In this document: in pieces, positions 11,662-23,267 of the stretch | How the letters are laid out: the number at the start of each line of letters is the position of its first letter | Position numbering within the stretch: the stretch's first letter is position 1 | Source: Streptomyces sp. NBC_01445 | GTDB taxonomy: Bacteria > Actinomycetota > Actinomycetes > Streptomycetales > Streptomycetaceae | Assembly: GCF_035918235.1 (NCBI RefSeq) | Contig: NZ_CP109485.1 | Span: 6,735,001 to 6,799,000, forward strand | Length of the DNA: 64,000 nucleotides | Direction of reading: 5' to 3' | Translations under genes and position numbers: made by a program | Notes under the pieces: generated by a model | What the model saw: the letters and a program-made list of their open reading frames with translations, nothing else | Databases searched by the model: none | Told to the model about the DNA's origin: nothing

Positions 11662-13653
11662 CTAATAGACCGCCGTGAGCAGCGCGAGCGGCGCCGCCGC
11701 CGACCGTGACTCGCGCTCGCACGCGTGCGGGTAGGGGACGGGCGCCGGGTACGACTCCCGCGCGTACCCGGCGAGCACCTCGGGCAGCCGGTGGCCGGAG
11801 GCCGCTGCGGCCTCCACCAGCGCGTTCGCCACCGTCCGCGCCTCGTCGTGCAGTCCGTAGCGGGCGAGCCCGAGCGCGATCAGCGCGTTGTCGTGCGGCC
11901 ACACCGAGCCCCGGTGGTAGGAGAGCGGGTGGTAGGCGGCCTGCCCCGCCGCGAGCGTGCGCACCCCCCAGCCGGAGAAGAAGTCGGGCTCCAGGAGACG
12001 CCGGCCGACCACTTCCCCGTACTCCTTGTCGAGCAGGCCCGACCACAGGAGATGGCCCGCGTCGGACGCCAGCGCGTCGACGTGCCGCCCCTCGCCGTCC
12101 AGGGCGAGCGCGGGGAACGCGCGGTCCGCCATCCAGAAGTCCCGCTGGAACCGGTCCCGCAGATCCGTCGCCGCCTGCTCCAGAAGGTCCGCGTACACCG
12201 GGTCGTCCCAGGCCGTGCGGGCGAGCGCGGCCGTGCGGCGCAGCGCGTCGTACGCGTAGCCCTGGGCGCCCGCCGCCGTCACGGGTCCCGTGGGGCGGCT
12301 GCCGTCGGCCGAGCAGATGGCGCCCGGCGAGTCCTTCCAGTTCTGGTTGGCGAGGCCGCCCCGGTCGGCGCGGTAGACGAGATAGCCGCGTGAGGTGAGG
12401 CCGCCGTGGTCGAGCATCCAGCTGACGGCGGCCCGCGCGTGCGGTTCGAGGCGGCGGGCCGTGGCCAGGTCGCCGGTCCGGTCCGTGTACGCGCCGAGCA
12501 GGACGAGGAAGAGGGGCGTCGCGTCGACTGAGCCGTAGTAGCGGGCGAAGGGGACCTGGCCGAAGTGCGCCAGCTCGCCGTGCCGCACCTCATGGACGAT
12601 CTTGCCGGGCTGGGCCACGGCGCCCTCGGTGGACTCCGTGGCCTGCGTCGCGGCGAGCACCGGGAGCGTCGCGGCGGCCAGCCCCGGCCGGTAGGGGAGG
12701 GCGAACAGGGAGGTCAGGAGCGCGTCACGGCCGAGGAGCGTGAGGAACCAGGGGACGCCCGCGCCCGGCACGCTCAGCCGCTCGCCGTCCGGGCCGGTGG
12801 CCGGGACCTGGAGCACGGCCAGGTCGGCCAGGCCCCTCGTGCACGCCGCTGCGAGTCCGGGCCAGGCGGCGGGCAGGGTGACGTCCCGGGTGAACTCCTC
12901 GGTGCGCGCGGCGAGTTCGGCCGCCGCGTCGGCGGGGGACGCGGGCACCGGGGTGCGGGGGGCGCCGTGCGGGCGGGCCGCGACGCGCAGGTTCAGGTCG
13001 GCCGTGCCGTGCCCGGCCAGTTCGAGGGACCAGACGAGGCGGCGGGCGCCGGTGCCGGTCTCCTCGACGGCGTCGGGCGCGGGCTCTGCGGTCACCGTGG
13101 TCGACGAGCGCCATTCGCCCCGCCGGTAGCCGAACCGGACGCCGTCCTCCAGGACCGACCGGGAGCGGACCGCGCCGGTCTTCGCGTACGTGCGGTGGTC
13201 GGCCCGCAGCTCGAACTGGTCGGTGAAGTCGGCGTCCACGGTCAACGCGAGCTGTACCGTCGTCGGCACCGCGCGGTTGGAGACGACCCGCAGGGTCTCG
13301 ACGAACGCGCCGTCCGCCACGGCCTGTTCGCGGAAGAGCGTGTACGCGGGCGGCTCCAGGCGGCCGCCGCGCGGCACCAGCACACAGCGCGCCACGCCTT
13401 CACCGGCGCCGGTCCGCCCGGCCGCGTCCCCGCCGGTCCGCCCGCCCGCGTCCCCGCCCGGCCGTCCGGCGGGCGTGAGCACCTCGGGTGCGGCGCCGTC
13501 CGCCGTGAGCTGCCAGCGGCTGAGGTGCCGGCCGTCGCGCACGAACAGGCCGTCGGGCGAGCCGGATCCGCGTACGCCGCTGATGTCGCCGCCGGGGCCG
13601 ATCGCCGCGAACGTGGCTCCCCGCACGAGCAGTTGATGCTGTCGGTCCGTCAT
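11662..13653 (-). CDS. Amylo-alpha-1,6-glucosidase / glycogen-debranching-like protein
   Basis: A 663-residue protein. The N-terminal beta-rich domain (about residues 1-230, with GVRGSGSPDGLFVRDGRHLSRW) matches the glycogen-debranching N-terminal domain; the C-terminal (alpha/alpha)6 barrel (about 240-660) holds FLTLLGRDALLTSLFALPY, NQNWKDSPGAICSADGS and YHRGSVWPHDNALIALGLARYG, where the acidic residues typical of GH15/GH133-like catalytic centres sit. It overlaps the upstream gene by ATGA (13650-13653), so the two are translationally coupled. A cytoplasmic role on alpha-glucosides is likely (no signal peptide); a plant-type bacterial debranching role is not established. Confidence 0.82.
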   Translation of the reverse strand: MTDRQHQLLVRGATFAAIGPGGDISGVRGSGSPDGLFVRDGRHLSRWQLTADGAAPEVLTPAGRPGGDAGGRTGGDAAGRTGAGEGVARCVLVPRGGRLEPPAYTLFREQAVADGAFVETLRVVSNRAVPTTVQLALTVDADFTDQFELRADHRTYAKTGAVRSRSVLEDGVRFGYRRGEWRSSTTVTAEPAPDAVEETGTGARRLVWSLELAGHGTADLNLRVAARPHGAPRTPVPASPADAAAELAARTEEFTRDVTLPAAWPGLAAACTRGLADLAVLQVPATGPDGERLSVPGAGVPWFLTLLGRDALLTSLFALPYRPGLAAATLPVLAATQATESTEGAVAQPGKIVHEVRHGELAHFGQVPFARYYGSVDATPLFLVLLGAYTDRTGDLATARRLEPHARAAVSWMLDHGGLTSRGYLVYRADRGGLANQNWKDSPGAICSADGSRPTGPVTAAGAQGYAYDALRRTAALARTAWDDPVYADLLEQAATDLRDRFQRDFWMADRAFPALALDGEGRHVDALASDAGHLLWSGLLDKEYGEVVGRRLLEPDFFSGWGVRTLAAGQAAYHPLSYHRGSVWPHDNALIALGLARYGLHDEARTVANALVEAAAASGHRLPEVLAGYARESYPAPVPYPHACERESRSAAAPLALLTAVY

Positions 13654-15131
13654 CCCCAGGTCCCTCCCTCGTGCCGCTCCCGCGGCTCCTGCAGCAGATC
13701 CAGGGCGAGCGCGGCGCTCCAGGCGAAGCCGCGCGCGCCGCAGCCGCGCCCCGTGTACGGATCCACGTATTCGGCGAAGGCCGTGTCGAGCGCCGTGCCG
13801 AGCAGCGCGGCGCGCAGGCGTTCGGCCTCCGCGTGCTCGCCGTGGAGGCGCAGGCCGCGCTCGATCAGCCAGTTCGTGTTGAACCAGGCCGGTCCGCGCC
13901 AGTAGCGGTGCGGGTCGAAGGCCGGTCCCGTCAGGTCGTAACTCGGCACGAGCCGCACCGTGGTGCCGAGGCCGAAGCGGGGGCCGCGGGCGACGCGCAG
14001 CAGTCCGGCGGTCACGTGCCGAGGGAGCGTCGGCAGGATGAGCGGGATCAGGCCCGAGACGCCGTACTCGGGGATCAGGGCGGGGGGTGAGGACCGGCCG
14101 GCGGTTCGGGGTGTGTCGTGTCCCGGTGCGCGGGGCGCGTGGTGGCCGTCGGCCGCGCCGCGCAGGTCGCGGCAGAAGAACATGCCCGTCGCGGGGTCCC
14201 ACAGGCGCTCGACCAGCGCTGCCGTGAGGCGTTCGGCGCGGGCGTGGCGGGCCGTGCCCGCGGCGCCGAGTTCGCAGGCGATGCGGGCGAGGGCGTGTTC
14301 GGAGGCGATCAGGAGGGCGTTGAAGGAGGGGTCCTCCACGGCGAACTCGCCTTGTCCGTCGGCGTATCGGCCGTTCCGGTAGTCCGTCGCCAGGCGCACG
14401 TACCGGCCGTAGTCGAGGTCGGTGGGGCGGTCGTCGGGCGCGCCGTGCTCCAGGTCGGCGCGGCGGAACGCGCGCGCGGGTGCCGGGGCGATCCGGCTCA
14501 GCGGGGCGTCCCAGCACGGGCTGTTGTCCATGCCCTGCTCCCAGGGATGGATCACGCTGGCGAGGCCGCCGCCGCCCAGGTCCCTGCGGTGGAGGAGGTA
14601 GCGGTGCCAGGCCGCGAGCTTCGGATAGACGCGGGCCAGGAACGAGCGGGACCGGGACAGGCCAGGGTCGGCGCGGTGCACGAGCCAGGCCGCCAGCGCG
14701 TGCACCGGCGGCTGCACGATGCCGGAGGTCTGCACGGAGCGCGGCGCTCCGGCCGCCCGGCCCGAAGTGGAGGAGCGCCAGAAGTCGGGGCTGGGAAAGT
14801 AGGCGTCGAGGGGGACGGAGGGGTTGAACACGATGTGCGGCACCCGGCCGTCGCCCCACTGCGCGTCGAACAGCGTCTCCAGCTCCAACTGGGCTCGCAG
14901 CGGCGACACATGACGTGACCCGATGGCGACGAACGCGGAGTCCCACGACCACTGGTGCGGATAGAGGGTGCGGGAGGGGACCGTGGACGTGCCCGTCCAG
15001 TTCGTCTCCAGGACCCGTGCCGCCCGCTCGCGCAGCGCGGCCCGCTCGAGCGAGGGCGCGGCGACGGCATCGGAGGCGCGGCGCACAGCCGCACCGGTCC
15101 GCCGGGTTGTGCGGTCCACACGAACTCCCAC
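13650..15131 (-). CDS. GH63-like (alpha/alpha)6-barrel glycosidase
   Basis: A 493-residue protein of the mannosyl-oligosaccharide glucosidase / glucosylglycerate hydrolase type. Recognisable are NWTGTSTVPSRTLYPHQWSWDSAF near residue 45, SVIHPWEQGMDNSPCWD with a candidate catalytic acid, EDPSFNALLIASEHALARIA, and YWRGPAWFNTNWLIERGL. Known bacterial relatives hydrolyse glucosylglycerate or mannosylglycerate, so a compatible-solute or storage-sugar role is plausible. It is the first gene of a two-gene operon with the debranching-like protein, divergent from the ROK regulator at 15228. No signal peptide is seen. Confidence 0.82.
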   Translation of the reverse strand: MGVRVDRTTRRTGAAVRRASDAVAAPSLERAALRERAARVLETNWTGTSTVPSRTLYPHQWSWDSAFVAIGSRHVSPLRAQLELETLFDAQWGDGRVPHIVFNPSVPLDAYFPSPDFWRSSTSGRAAGAPRSVQTSGIVQPPVHALAAWLVHRADPGLSRSRSFLARVYPKLAAWHRYLLHRRDLGGGGLASVIHPWEQGMDNSPCWDAPLSRIAPAPARAFRRADLEHGAPDDRPTDLDYGRYVRLATDYRNGRYADGQGEFAVEDPSFNALLIASEHALARIACELGAAGTARHARAERLTAALVERLWDPATGMFFCRDLRGAADGHHAPRAPGHDTPRTAGRSSPPALIPEYGVSGLIPLILPTLPRHVTAGLLRVARGPRFGLGTTVRLVPSYDLTGPAFDPHRYWRGPAWFNTNWLIERGLRLHGEHAEAERLRAALLGTALDTAFAEYVDPYTGRGCGARGFAWSAALALDLLQEPRERHEGGTWG

Positions 15132-15140
15132 GGTCTGTCA

Positions 15141-15178
15141 GTTAAGCCGTATCCAGCATAGAGTTACGTCTACTTAAC
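15141..15178. promoter_or_regulatory. Candidate ROK operator in the divergent promoter
   Basis: The 96-bp space between the glycosidase operon and the ROK gene is A/T-rich and holds GTTAAG (15141-15146) and CTTAAC (15173-15178), an inverted pair 32 bp apart centre to centre. The position fits control of both directions by the ROK protein, but the arms are short. Confidence 0.35.
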
Positions 15179-15227
15179 CAGCAAAACCCAATATGTAACG
15201 CGCAGTTGATGAACGCAAGGGGTGCGA

Positions 15228-16490
15228 ATGGCCGGGGACCGGACGAGAGAGCGGCCGCGGAGCCAGGCGAGCGCCGGGGATCTGCTGGACCTCGTGCGCA
15301 GCGGCCGGGCGACCACGCGCGGCGCGCTCCAGGAGGCCACCGGGCTCTCCAGGGCCACCGTCGGCCAGCGCCTCGAACGGCTCTTCCGGGCGGGCTGGCT
15401 GCGTGAGGGCGCGGGTGGTCCGGCCGGGTCGCCGACGGGCGGGCGGCCCTCCCTGCGCCTGGAGTTCGACGACGCCCACGCGGTCGTGCTCGCCGTCTCC
15501 CTCGACACCCGGCACGCGCGCGCCGCCGTCCTCACTCTCACCGGCGAGCTGCTCGCCGAGCGCTCCGGCGCCCTGTCCGTCGACGAGGGGCCGGAGCGGG
15601 TGCTCGGCGCGCTCGGCGGCTGGTTCGCCGGGCTGCTGAAGGAGGCGGGGCGGACCGCGGACGCGGTGTGCGGCATCGGCATCGGGGTCCCGGGTCCCGT
15701 GGACAGCGCCACGGGCCGCGTCGTACAGCCGCCGATCATGCCGGGCTGGGACGGCTACGACATCAGGGGCCGCCTGGGCCGCGCCTTCGCCGAGCAGACG
15801 GGCGGCGGGGGTGACGTGCGTGACGCGGGTGACGCAGATGGCGCAAGCGGCGTCCCCGTTCTCGTGGACAACGACGCCAACCTGATGGCCTACGGCGAGC
15901 AGCGCACCGGACACCCGGACTGCGCGGCCTTCGCCCTCGTCAAGGTGTCCACCGGCATCGGCGCCGGCGTCGTCGTCGGCGGCCGGATCTACCGGGGCAT
16001 CGACGGGGGAGCGGGCGACATAGGGCATATCCGGGTGCCCGAGGGCGCGGGCACGCTGTGCCGGTGCGGCTCGTACGGGTGCCTGGCCTCGGTGGCGAGC
16101 GGGCGCGCCCTTGCGCGGCGGCTCACCGAGGCCGGGGTGCCGGCGGAGTCGGGATCGGATGTGCGTGAGCTGCTCGCCGAGGGGCACCCCGAAGCGGTGC
16201 GCCTGGCACGGGAGGCCGGGCGCAGCGTGGGCGAGGTCCTGGCGACGGTGGTGACCCTGCTCAACCCGGGGGTCCTGATGATCGCGGGGGATCTGGCCGG
16301 AACCCCCTTCCTCACGGGCGTACGCGAGCTGCTCTACCAGCGGGCCCTGCCGCGCTCCACCGCTCATCTGGACGTGGTCACCGCGCGGCTCGGCGAGCGG
16401 TCTGCCCTGGTGGGGGCGGGTGCGCTGGTCGTGGAGCACCTTTACGCGCCGGACCGGGCGGAGGAACGGCTCGCGGCGCTCGGCCTGTGA
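15228..16490 (+). CDS. ROK-family transcriptional regulator
   Basis: A 420-residue repressor-type ROK protein (NagC/XylR family). The N-terminal winged helix has TTRGALQEATGLSRATVGQRLERLFRAGWL. The sugar-kinase-like ATPase/sugar domain has GIGIGVPGPVD, LVDNDANLMAYGE and STGIGAGVVVGGRIYRG, plus the zinc motif CRCGSYGCLASVASG. Residues near 190-205 (GGGGDVRDAGDADGASG) are an Asp/Gly-rich insertion made by GTGACGC-like repeats. The ATG at 15228 lies 6 nt behind AAGGGG. It is divergent from the glycosidase operon, so an intracellular sugar from that pathway is the likely ligand. Confidence 0.92.
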   Translation: MAGDRTRERPRSQASAGDLLDLVRSGRATTRGALQEATGLSRATVGQRLERLFRAGWLREGAGGPAGSPTGGRPSLRLEFDDAHAVVLAVSLDTRHARAAVLTLTGELLAERSGALSVDEGPERVLGALGGWFAGLLKEAGRTADAVCGIGIGVPGPVDSATGRVVQPPIMPGWDGYDIRGRLGRAFAEQTGGGGDVRDAGDADGASGVPVLVDNDANLMAYGEQRTGHPDCAAFALVKVSTGIGAGVVVGGRIYRGIDGGAGDIGHIRVPEGAGTLCRCGSYGCLASVASGRALARRLTEAGVPAESGSDVRELLAEGHPEAVRLAREAGRSVGEVLATVVTLLNPGVLMIAGDLAGTPFLTGVRELLYQRALPRSTAHLDVVTARLGERSALVGAGALVVEHLYAPDRAEERLAALGL

Positions 16491-16569
16491 ACGTCCGCTT
16501 TGCGTCCGGATGCTGACATCGCGGGGCCCGGAAACGGCGTGATTCTCGCCACCCCTGATAGGGGTGGCG

Positions 16570-16681
16570 CTCAGATGAGCAACTTGAAGGCGGCTGTACA
16601 TTTCTAAGGCATGGCACTGAGTGCCACTGTTCGATCATTTACAACTTGAACTCACCTGAGTGTGTAGTGCGCTCACGTGAG
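16570..16681. promoter_or_regulatory. Three CTCA-NN-TGAG dyads upstream of ppdK
   Basis: CTCAGATGAG (16570-16579), CTCACCTGAG (16651-16660) and CTCACGTGAG (16672-16681) share the form CTCA-NN-TGAG. The third is the core of a perfect 14-bp palindrome CGCTCACGTGAGCG (16670-16683). Copies two and three are 21 bp apart, two helical turns, so one face of the DNA would be bound. They lie in the 394-bp stretch between the ROK gene and ppdK, which also holds a TGTCTTC-n7-GAAGACA hairpin (16707-16727). No gene was seen in that stretch. Confidence 0.6.
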
Positions 16682-16884
16682 CGATATTCGGGGTCTACGG
16701 GGGTTGTGTCTTCAAGAAATGAAGACAAGGCCCTGGGTGTCGCCGCCCGTTAGTTACTTTCGATCTAGCGGCGGACGGGTGGTTACGGCCGTATGACGCA
16801 CAAGTGGACGTACCCAGATGCCTTCGATCTGGGTATGTTCCTCGCCGTCAGGGCAGCCACCGAGTCATCGAGGAGTCGAGACCC

Positions 16885-19602
<2,718 letters not shown>

Positions 19603-19683
19603 GAACCGGTCCGCAAAACTCCGGAGCCGTTGTCTGGGTGCCCGACCCTCACGAAAGGCAGCGGCTCCGGTGCACCGAAGGAG

Positions 19684-19720
19684 AGGGCGGTACCCCTTGT
19701 GCGGGGGGTGCCGCCCTTTC
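19684..19720 (+). terminator. Terminator behind ppdK
   Basis: AGGGCGGTACCCC (19684-19696) pairs with GGGGTGCCGCCCT (19705-19717) with one G-T pair and an 8-nt loop, followed by TTCGTGT. A further 9-bp inverted repeat (CCGGAGCCG at 19621 with its complement at 19662-19670) precedes it. Confidence 0.75.
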
Positions 19721-19817
19721 GTGTGGGCGGGGCGGGCGCTCTTGGAAGTCGTGTGGGCGGGGGCGGCCGCTCTTGGGAGTTCTGTGATGTCCGTTCCCTT
19801 GTGAGGCCCGGAAGGCA

Positions 19818-19833
19818 AGTGGTGTAGTCCAAT
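19818..19833 (+). promoter_or_regulatory. DasR-like operator before the hexosaminidase
   Basis: AGTGGTGTAGTCCAAT matches the known DasR consensus ACTGGTCTAGACCAGT at 12 of 16 positions and ends 2 nt before the ATG. It covers TAGTCC (19825-19830), a -10-like hexamer placed for a leaderless transcript. DasR, the GlcNAc-responsive GntR repressor, controls many Streptomyces hexosaminidase genes. The match is my own reading, with no score computed. Confidence 0.5.
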
Positions 19834-19835
19834 GC

Positions 19836-22220
19836 ATGCCTCCGAGTAACGGTTCGACTTCACCGCGTCTGTCACGCCGCTCGTTCGTCACCGCCCTCGC
19901 GGTGACCTCGGCGGTCACCGCCCTGCCGCTCGGGCTCGGGTCCGCCGCCGCGCGGGCCGCGGGCGGGAACGCGGCCAACGAACGCCCCGTCGTCATCCCC
20001 GCCCTCCAGAACTGGGCCGGATCCACGGGCCGCTACCGGCTCGAAGCGGGCGCGCCGATCGTCGTACAGGCCGCGAAAACGAGTGAACTCCTGGCGCTCG
20101 CCCGGCAGTTCGCCGACGAGATCGAAGAGGTCACCGGCATCAGGCCCGGCGCTCCCCGCGCCGGCCGCGGAGTGCGTGGCGGCCTGCGGCTCGTCCTCGA
20201 CCCGGCCGACCGGCACGCGCCCGGCGGCGACCGGTACACCGAGGAGGGTTACACCCTCAGCGTCACCGCGGCCGCCATCACGGTCACCGCACCCACCCGC
20301 ACCGGCCTCTACTACGGAACCCGCTCGGTCCTGCAGATCCTCCTGCGCTCCGACGGGCGCCGCGAACTGCCCACCGGCACCGCGCACGACTGGCCCGACT
20401 ACCGGCTGCGCGGCTTCATGCTGGACGCGGGCCGCCGTTTCTTCACCCCGGGCTTCATCCGCGACCAGCTGCGCCTGATGGGCTGGTTCAAGCTCAACGA
20501 CCTGCAACTGCATCTGAACGACAACGAGATCAGCCCGGCCGGCGGCGACTGGTCCAAGGCCTATGACGCGTTCCGGCTGCGCAGCGACAAGCCCGAATGG
20601 GCCGGGCTCGCCGCGCCCGACGGCTCGTACTCGCGGGGGGACTGGGACTCCTTCGAGGACACCGCGGCCGCCCACGCCGTCCAGCTCACCCCCGAGATCG
20701 ACGCGCCCGCGCACGCCCGCTCCTTCGTGCGCTTCCGCCCCGAACTCGGCCTGAAGGGCGGCAACTCCGACCACCTCGACCTCGCCAAGCCGGAGACGAC
20801 GGCCTTCATGAAGAAGGTCTTCGACGAGTTCGCGCCCTGGTTCCGCAGCCCCGAGATCCACTACGGCGCCGACGAGTACACCGGCCCCGAGGAGCAGTAC
20901 CGCGGCTACTTCAACGCGATGGCCGCCCACCTGCGCACCCTCGGCAAACACCCCCGCGCCTGGGGCAGCCTCACCGAGATGGCGCCCTCCGGCACCTCCG
21001 GCTACGACCGCGACGTCACCATCCACAGCTGGAACAACGGCTGGTACGGGCCCAAGGCCGCCACCGCCGACGGCTACGAGATCGTCAACACGAACGACGG
21101 GCTCCTCTACATCGTCCCGTTCGCCACCTACTACCACCCGCTCGGCCTCGACGGCCCCTACCTGTACGAGAGCTGGGCCCCGCACGTCTTCCCCGGCGAC
21201 CAGAGCCTCCAGCCGCACGACCCGAAGCTGCGCGGCGCCATGTCCGCCGTGTGGAACGACCTCGTGCACGCCACGTACACCCAGCAGGCCGTCCACGGGC
21301 TGGTCGAGAAGACCTTCGGCACGCTCGCTCAGAAGATGTGGAGCGGGTCCGGAGCGGGCCTGAGCTACCGCGACTTCACGGCCGAGCTGCGGCGTGGGAT
21401 CGCCGGACCCGGGCTCACCACCCTCACGCCCGCCCTCGCCGAACCCGACCAGATCTCCCTGGACGCCCCCGCCACCGCCTCCTCCACGGCAGCGGGATCC
21501 CGCCCCGCGTACGCCACCGACGGCAGCCCGGTCACCCGGTGGACCAGCGGCCGCGAGCGCGCTCCCTGGCTGGCCGTCGACCTCGGGCACAGCCGGCCGG
21601 TACAGCGCGTGCGCGTCGAATGGGGGCCGGAGCACGGCACCGCGTACGCCGTCGAGGTCTCCGACGACGGCGGCGCATGGCGCACCGTCGCCGAGCGCAC
21701 CGGCCGCGACCGCGCGGGCTGGGACGAACTCGGCTTCCCGGCGACCAGCGCGCGCCATGTACGCCTGCGCGGCCGGGAGCGCGCGAGCACGCGCTACTCG
21801 GTGTGGAGCCTCCAGGCGTACGACATCCCCGACCTGGCGCTCGGCCGCCCCACCACCGCGTCCTCCGCCGAGACGGCCACGCTCACCGCGCCCAACGCCA
21901 CCGACGGAGACCCGGGCACCCGCTGGGCGTCGAAGTACACCGACGGCGAGTGGATCGAGGTCGACCTGGAGCAGACCCGGACCGTGCGGCGGATCGTCCT
22001 CGACTGGGAGACGGCCGCGGGACGGGACTACGACCTCCAGGTCTCCGCCGACGCCACCGGCTCGTCCTGGCGCACCGTCGCCGCGCGCCGCGACCGCACC
22101 ACGGCCGGGGTGGACACGGTCGACCTCGACGCCGTTCAGGCGCGGCGGGTGCGGATGCTCGGGGTGAAGCGGCAGACGACGTACGGCTACTCGCTCTACC
22201 GGTTCGAAGTGCGGGGCTGA
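19836..22220 (+). CDS. Secreted beta-N-acetylhexosaminidase (GH20) with C-terminal F5/8-type domains
   Basis: A 794-residue exo-enzyme that removes terminal beta-GlcNAc/GalNAc from chitin oligomers or glycans. A Tat signal peptide (RRSFVTALAVTSAV, cleavage near AARAAG at about 40) is followed by the GH20b domain (about 50-165), then the GH20 barrel with DYRLRGFMLDAGRRFF and the catalytic Asp-Glu pair D346-E347 in HYGADEYTG. Two discoidin-like carbohydrate-binding modules follow (about 545-660 and 665-794), each opening with ATASSTAAG/TTASSAET and a W-x-S pattern. No classical ribosome binding site is seen; TAGTCC 5 nt before the ATG suggests a leaderless mRNA under a DasR-like site. Confidence 0.93.
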   Translation: MPPSNGSTSPRLSRRSFVTALAVTSAVTALPLGLGSAAARAAGGNAANERPVVIPALQNWAGSTGRYRLEAGAPIVVQAAKTSELLALARQFADEIEEVTGIRPGAPRAGRGVRGGLRLVLDPADRHAPGGDRYTEEGYTLSVTAAAITVTAPTRTGLYYGTRSVLQILLRSDGRRELPTGTAHDWPDYRLRGFMLDAGRRFFTPGFIRDQLRLMGWFKLNDLQLHLNDNEISPAGGDWSKAYDAFRLRSDKPEWAGLAAPDGSYSRGDWDSFEDTAAAHAVQLTPEIDAPAHARSFVRFRPELGLKGGNSDHLDLAKPETTAFMKKVFDEFAPWFRSPEIHYGADEYTGPEEQYRGYFNAMAAHLRTLGKHPRAWGSLTEMAPSGTSGYDRDVTIHSWNNGWYGPKAATADGYEIVNTNDGLLYIVPFATYYHPLGLDGPYLYESWAPHVFPGDQSLQPHDPKLRGAMSAVWNDLVHATYTQQAVHGLVEKTFGTLAQKMWSGSGAGLSYRDFTAELRRGIAGPGLTTLTPALAEPDQISLDAPATASSTAAGSRPAYATDGSPVTRWTSGRERAPWLAVDLGHSRPVQRVRVEWGPEHGTAYAVEVSDDGGAWRTVAERTGRDRAGWDELGFPATSARHVRLRGRERASTRYSVWSLQAYDIPDLALGRPTTASSAETATLTAPNATDGDPGTRWASKYTDGEWIEVDLEQTRTVRRIVLDWETAAGRDYDLQVSADATGSSWRTVAARRDRTTAGVDTVDLDAVQARRVRMLGVKRQTTYGYSLYRFEVRG

Positions 22221-22318
22221 GCACTCCGAGAGGGGAAACGGGGGTGCGGGGTTCCGCATCTACTGGCCGGTAAGTACAGTCGGGCACCCCCGTATCCCCT
22301 CGTCCAGGGAGCACAGCC

Positions 22319-23233
22319 ATGACCGGCTGGAACGCGAGCGACATCCCCGACCAGAGCGGCCGCACGGCCGTGGTGACCGGCGCCAACAGCGGCATCGGCT
22401 ACATCACGGCACGCGAGCTGGCCCGCAAGGGCGCCCACGTCGTCCTCGCCTGCCGCAGTGAGGAGCGGGGCACGGCCGCCCTCGACCGGCTGCGCTCCGA
22501 AGTGCCGGGCGCGCAGGCCGAGTTCGAGCAGCTCGACCTGGGCGACCTGTCGTCCGTGCGGAAGTTCGCCGGAGCGCGCGGCAGCGGGGAGCGGCTCGAC
22601 CTGCTGATCAACAACGCGGGCGTGATGGCGCTGCCCCTCGGGCGGACCGCCGACGGCTTCGAGACGCAGTTCGGCGTCAACCACCTCGGCCACTTCGCGC
22701 TGACCGGGCTGCTCCTGCCCCGGCTCCTCGACACACCCGGCGCCCGCGTCGTCAGCGTCTCCAGCATGTTCCACGTCCTCTCGGACATCGACATCGCGGA
22801 CCTCAACAGCGAGCGCCGCTACCGGCGCTGGATCGCGTACGGCCGTTCCAAGACGGCGAACCTGCTGTTCATCCACGAGCTGGCGCGCAAGCTGGCGGCG
22901 CGCGGGTCCGACGTCGTAGCGGCGTCCGCGCACCCGGGGTACGCGTCCACGAACCTCGCGACGCAGGGCGTGCGCATGGAGGGCCGCAAGGCCGTCGAGC
23001 GGGTCGTCGAGCTGGGCAACCGGGTCATCGCCCAGCCCGCCGAGGCGGGCGCGCTGCCCACGCTGTACGCGGCGACGGCACCCGGTGTGCGCCCGGACTC
23101 GTTCACCGGGCCGTCCCTGATGATGTGGCGCGGGGCGCCCGCGAAGTCGTGGCGGGCCGGGCGGACCCTCGACGACGTGGCGGGGGAGCGGCTGTGGGCG
23201 GCGTCGGAACAGCTGACGGGCGTGACGTTCTAG
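22319..23233 (+). CDS. Short-chain dehydrogenase/reductase, retinol-dehydrogenase-like
   Basis: A 304-residue NAD(P)-dependent oxidoreductase of the extended RDH/WWOX-like SDR group. It has the cofactor motif TGANSGIGYIT, NNAGVMALPLG, VSVSSMFH with the catalytic Ser, and YGRSK with catalytic Tyr and Lys. AGGGAG lies 8 nt before the ATG. It stands alone between the hexosaminidase and the convergent membrane protein; the substrate is unknown. Confidence 0.9.
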   Translation: MTGWNASDIPDQSGRTAVVTGANSGIGYITARELARKGAHVVLACRSEERGTAALDRLRSEVPGAQAEFEQLDLGDLSSVRKFAGARGSGERLDLLINNAGVMALPLGRTADGFETQFGVNHLGHFALTGLLLPRLLDTPGARVVSVSSMFHVLSDIDIADLNSERRYRRWIAYGRSKTANLLFIHELARKLAARGSDVVAASAHPGYASTNLATQGVRMEGRKAVERVVELGNRVIAQPAEAGALPTLYAATAPGVRPDSFTGPSLMMWRGAPAKSWRAGRTLDDVAGERLWAASEQLTGVTF

Positions 23234-23267
23234 GGCGAACCACCAGGGCCTTTCCGCGCCGGAGGCC

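Noticed and set aside
16491..16884. Riboswitch in the long ppdK leader
   Set aside because: Only a 7-bp hairpin and operator-like dyads are visible; no known aptamer pattern was recognised.
19872..22259. 795-codon minus-strand frame opposite the hexosaminidase
   Set aside because: Antisense shadow rich in Gly/Val/Glu repeats without domains.
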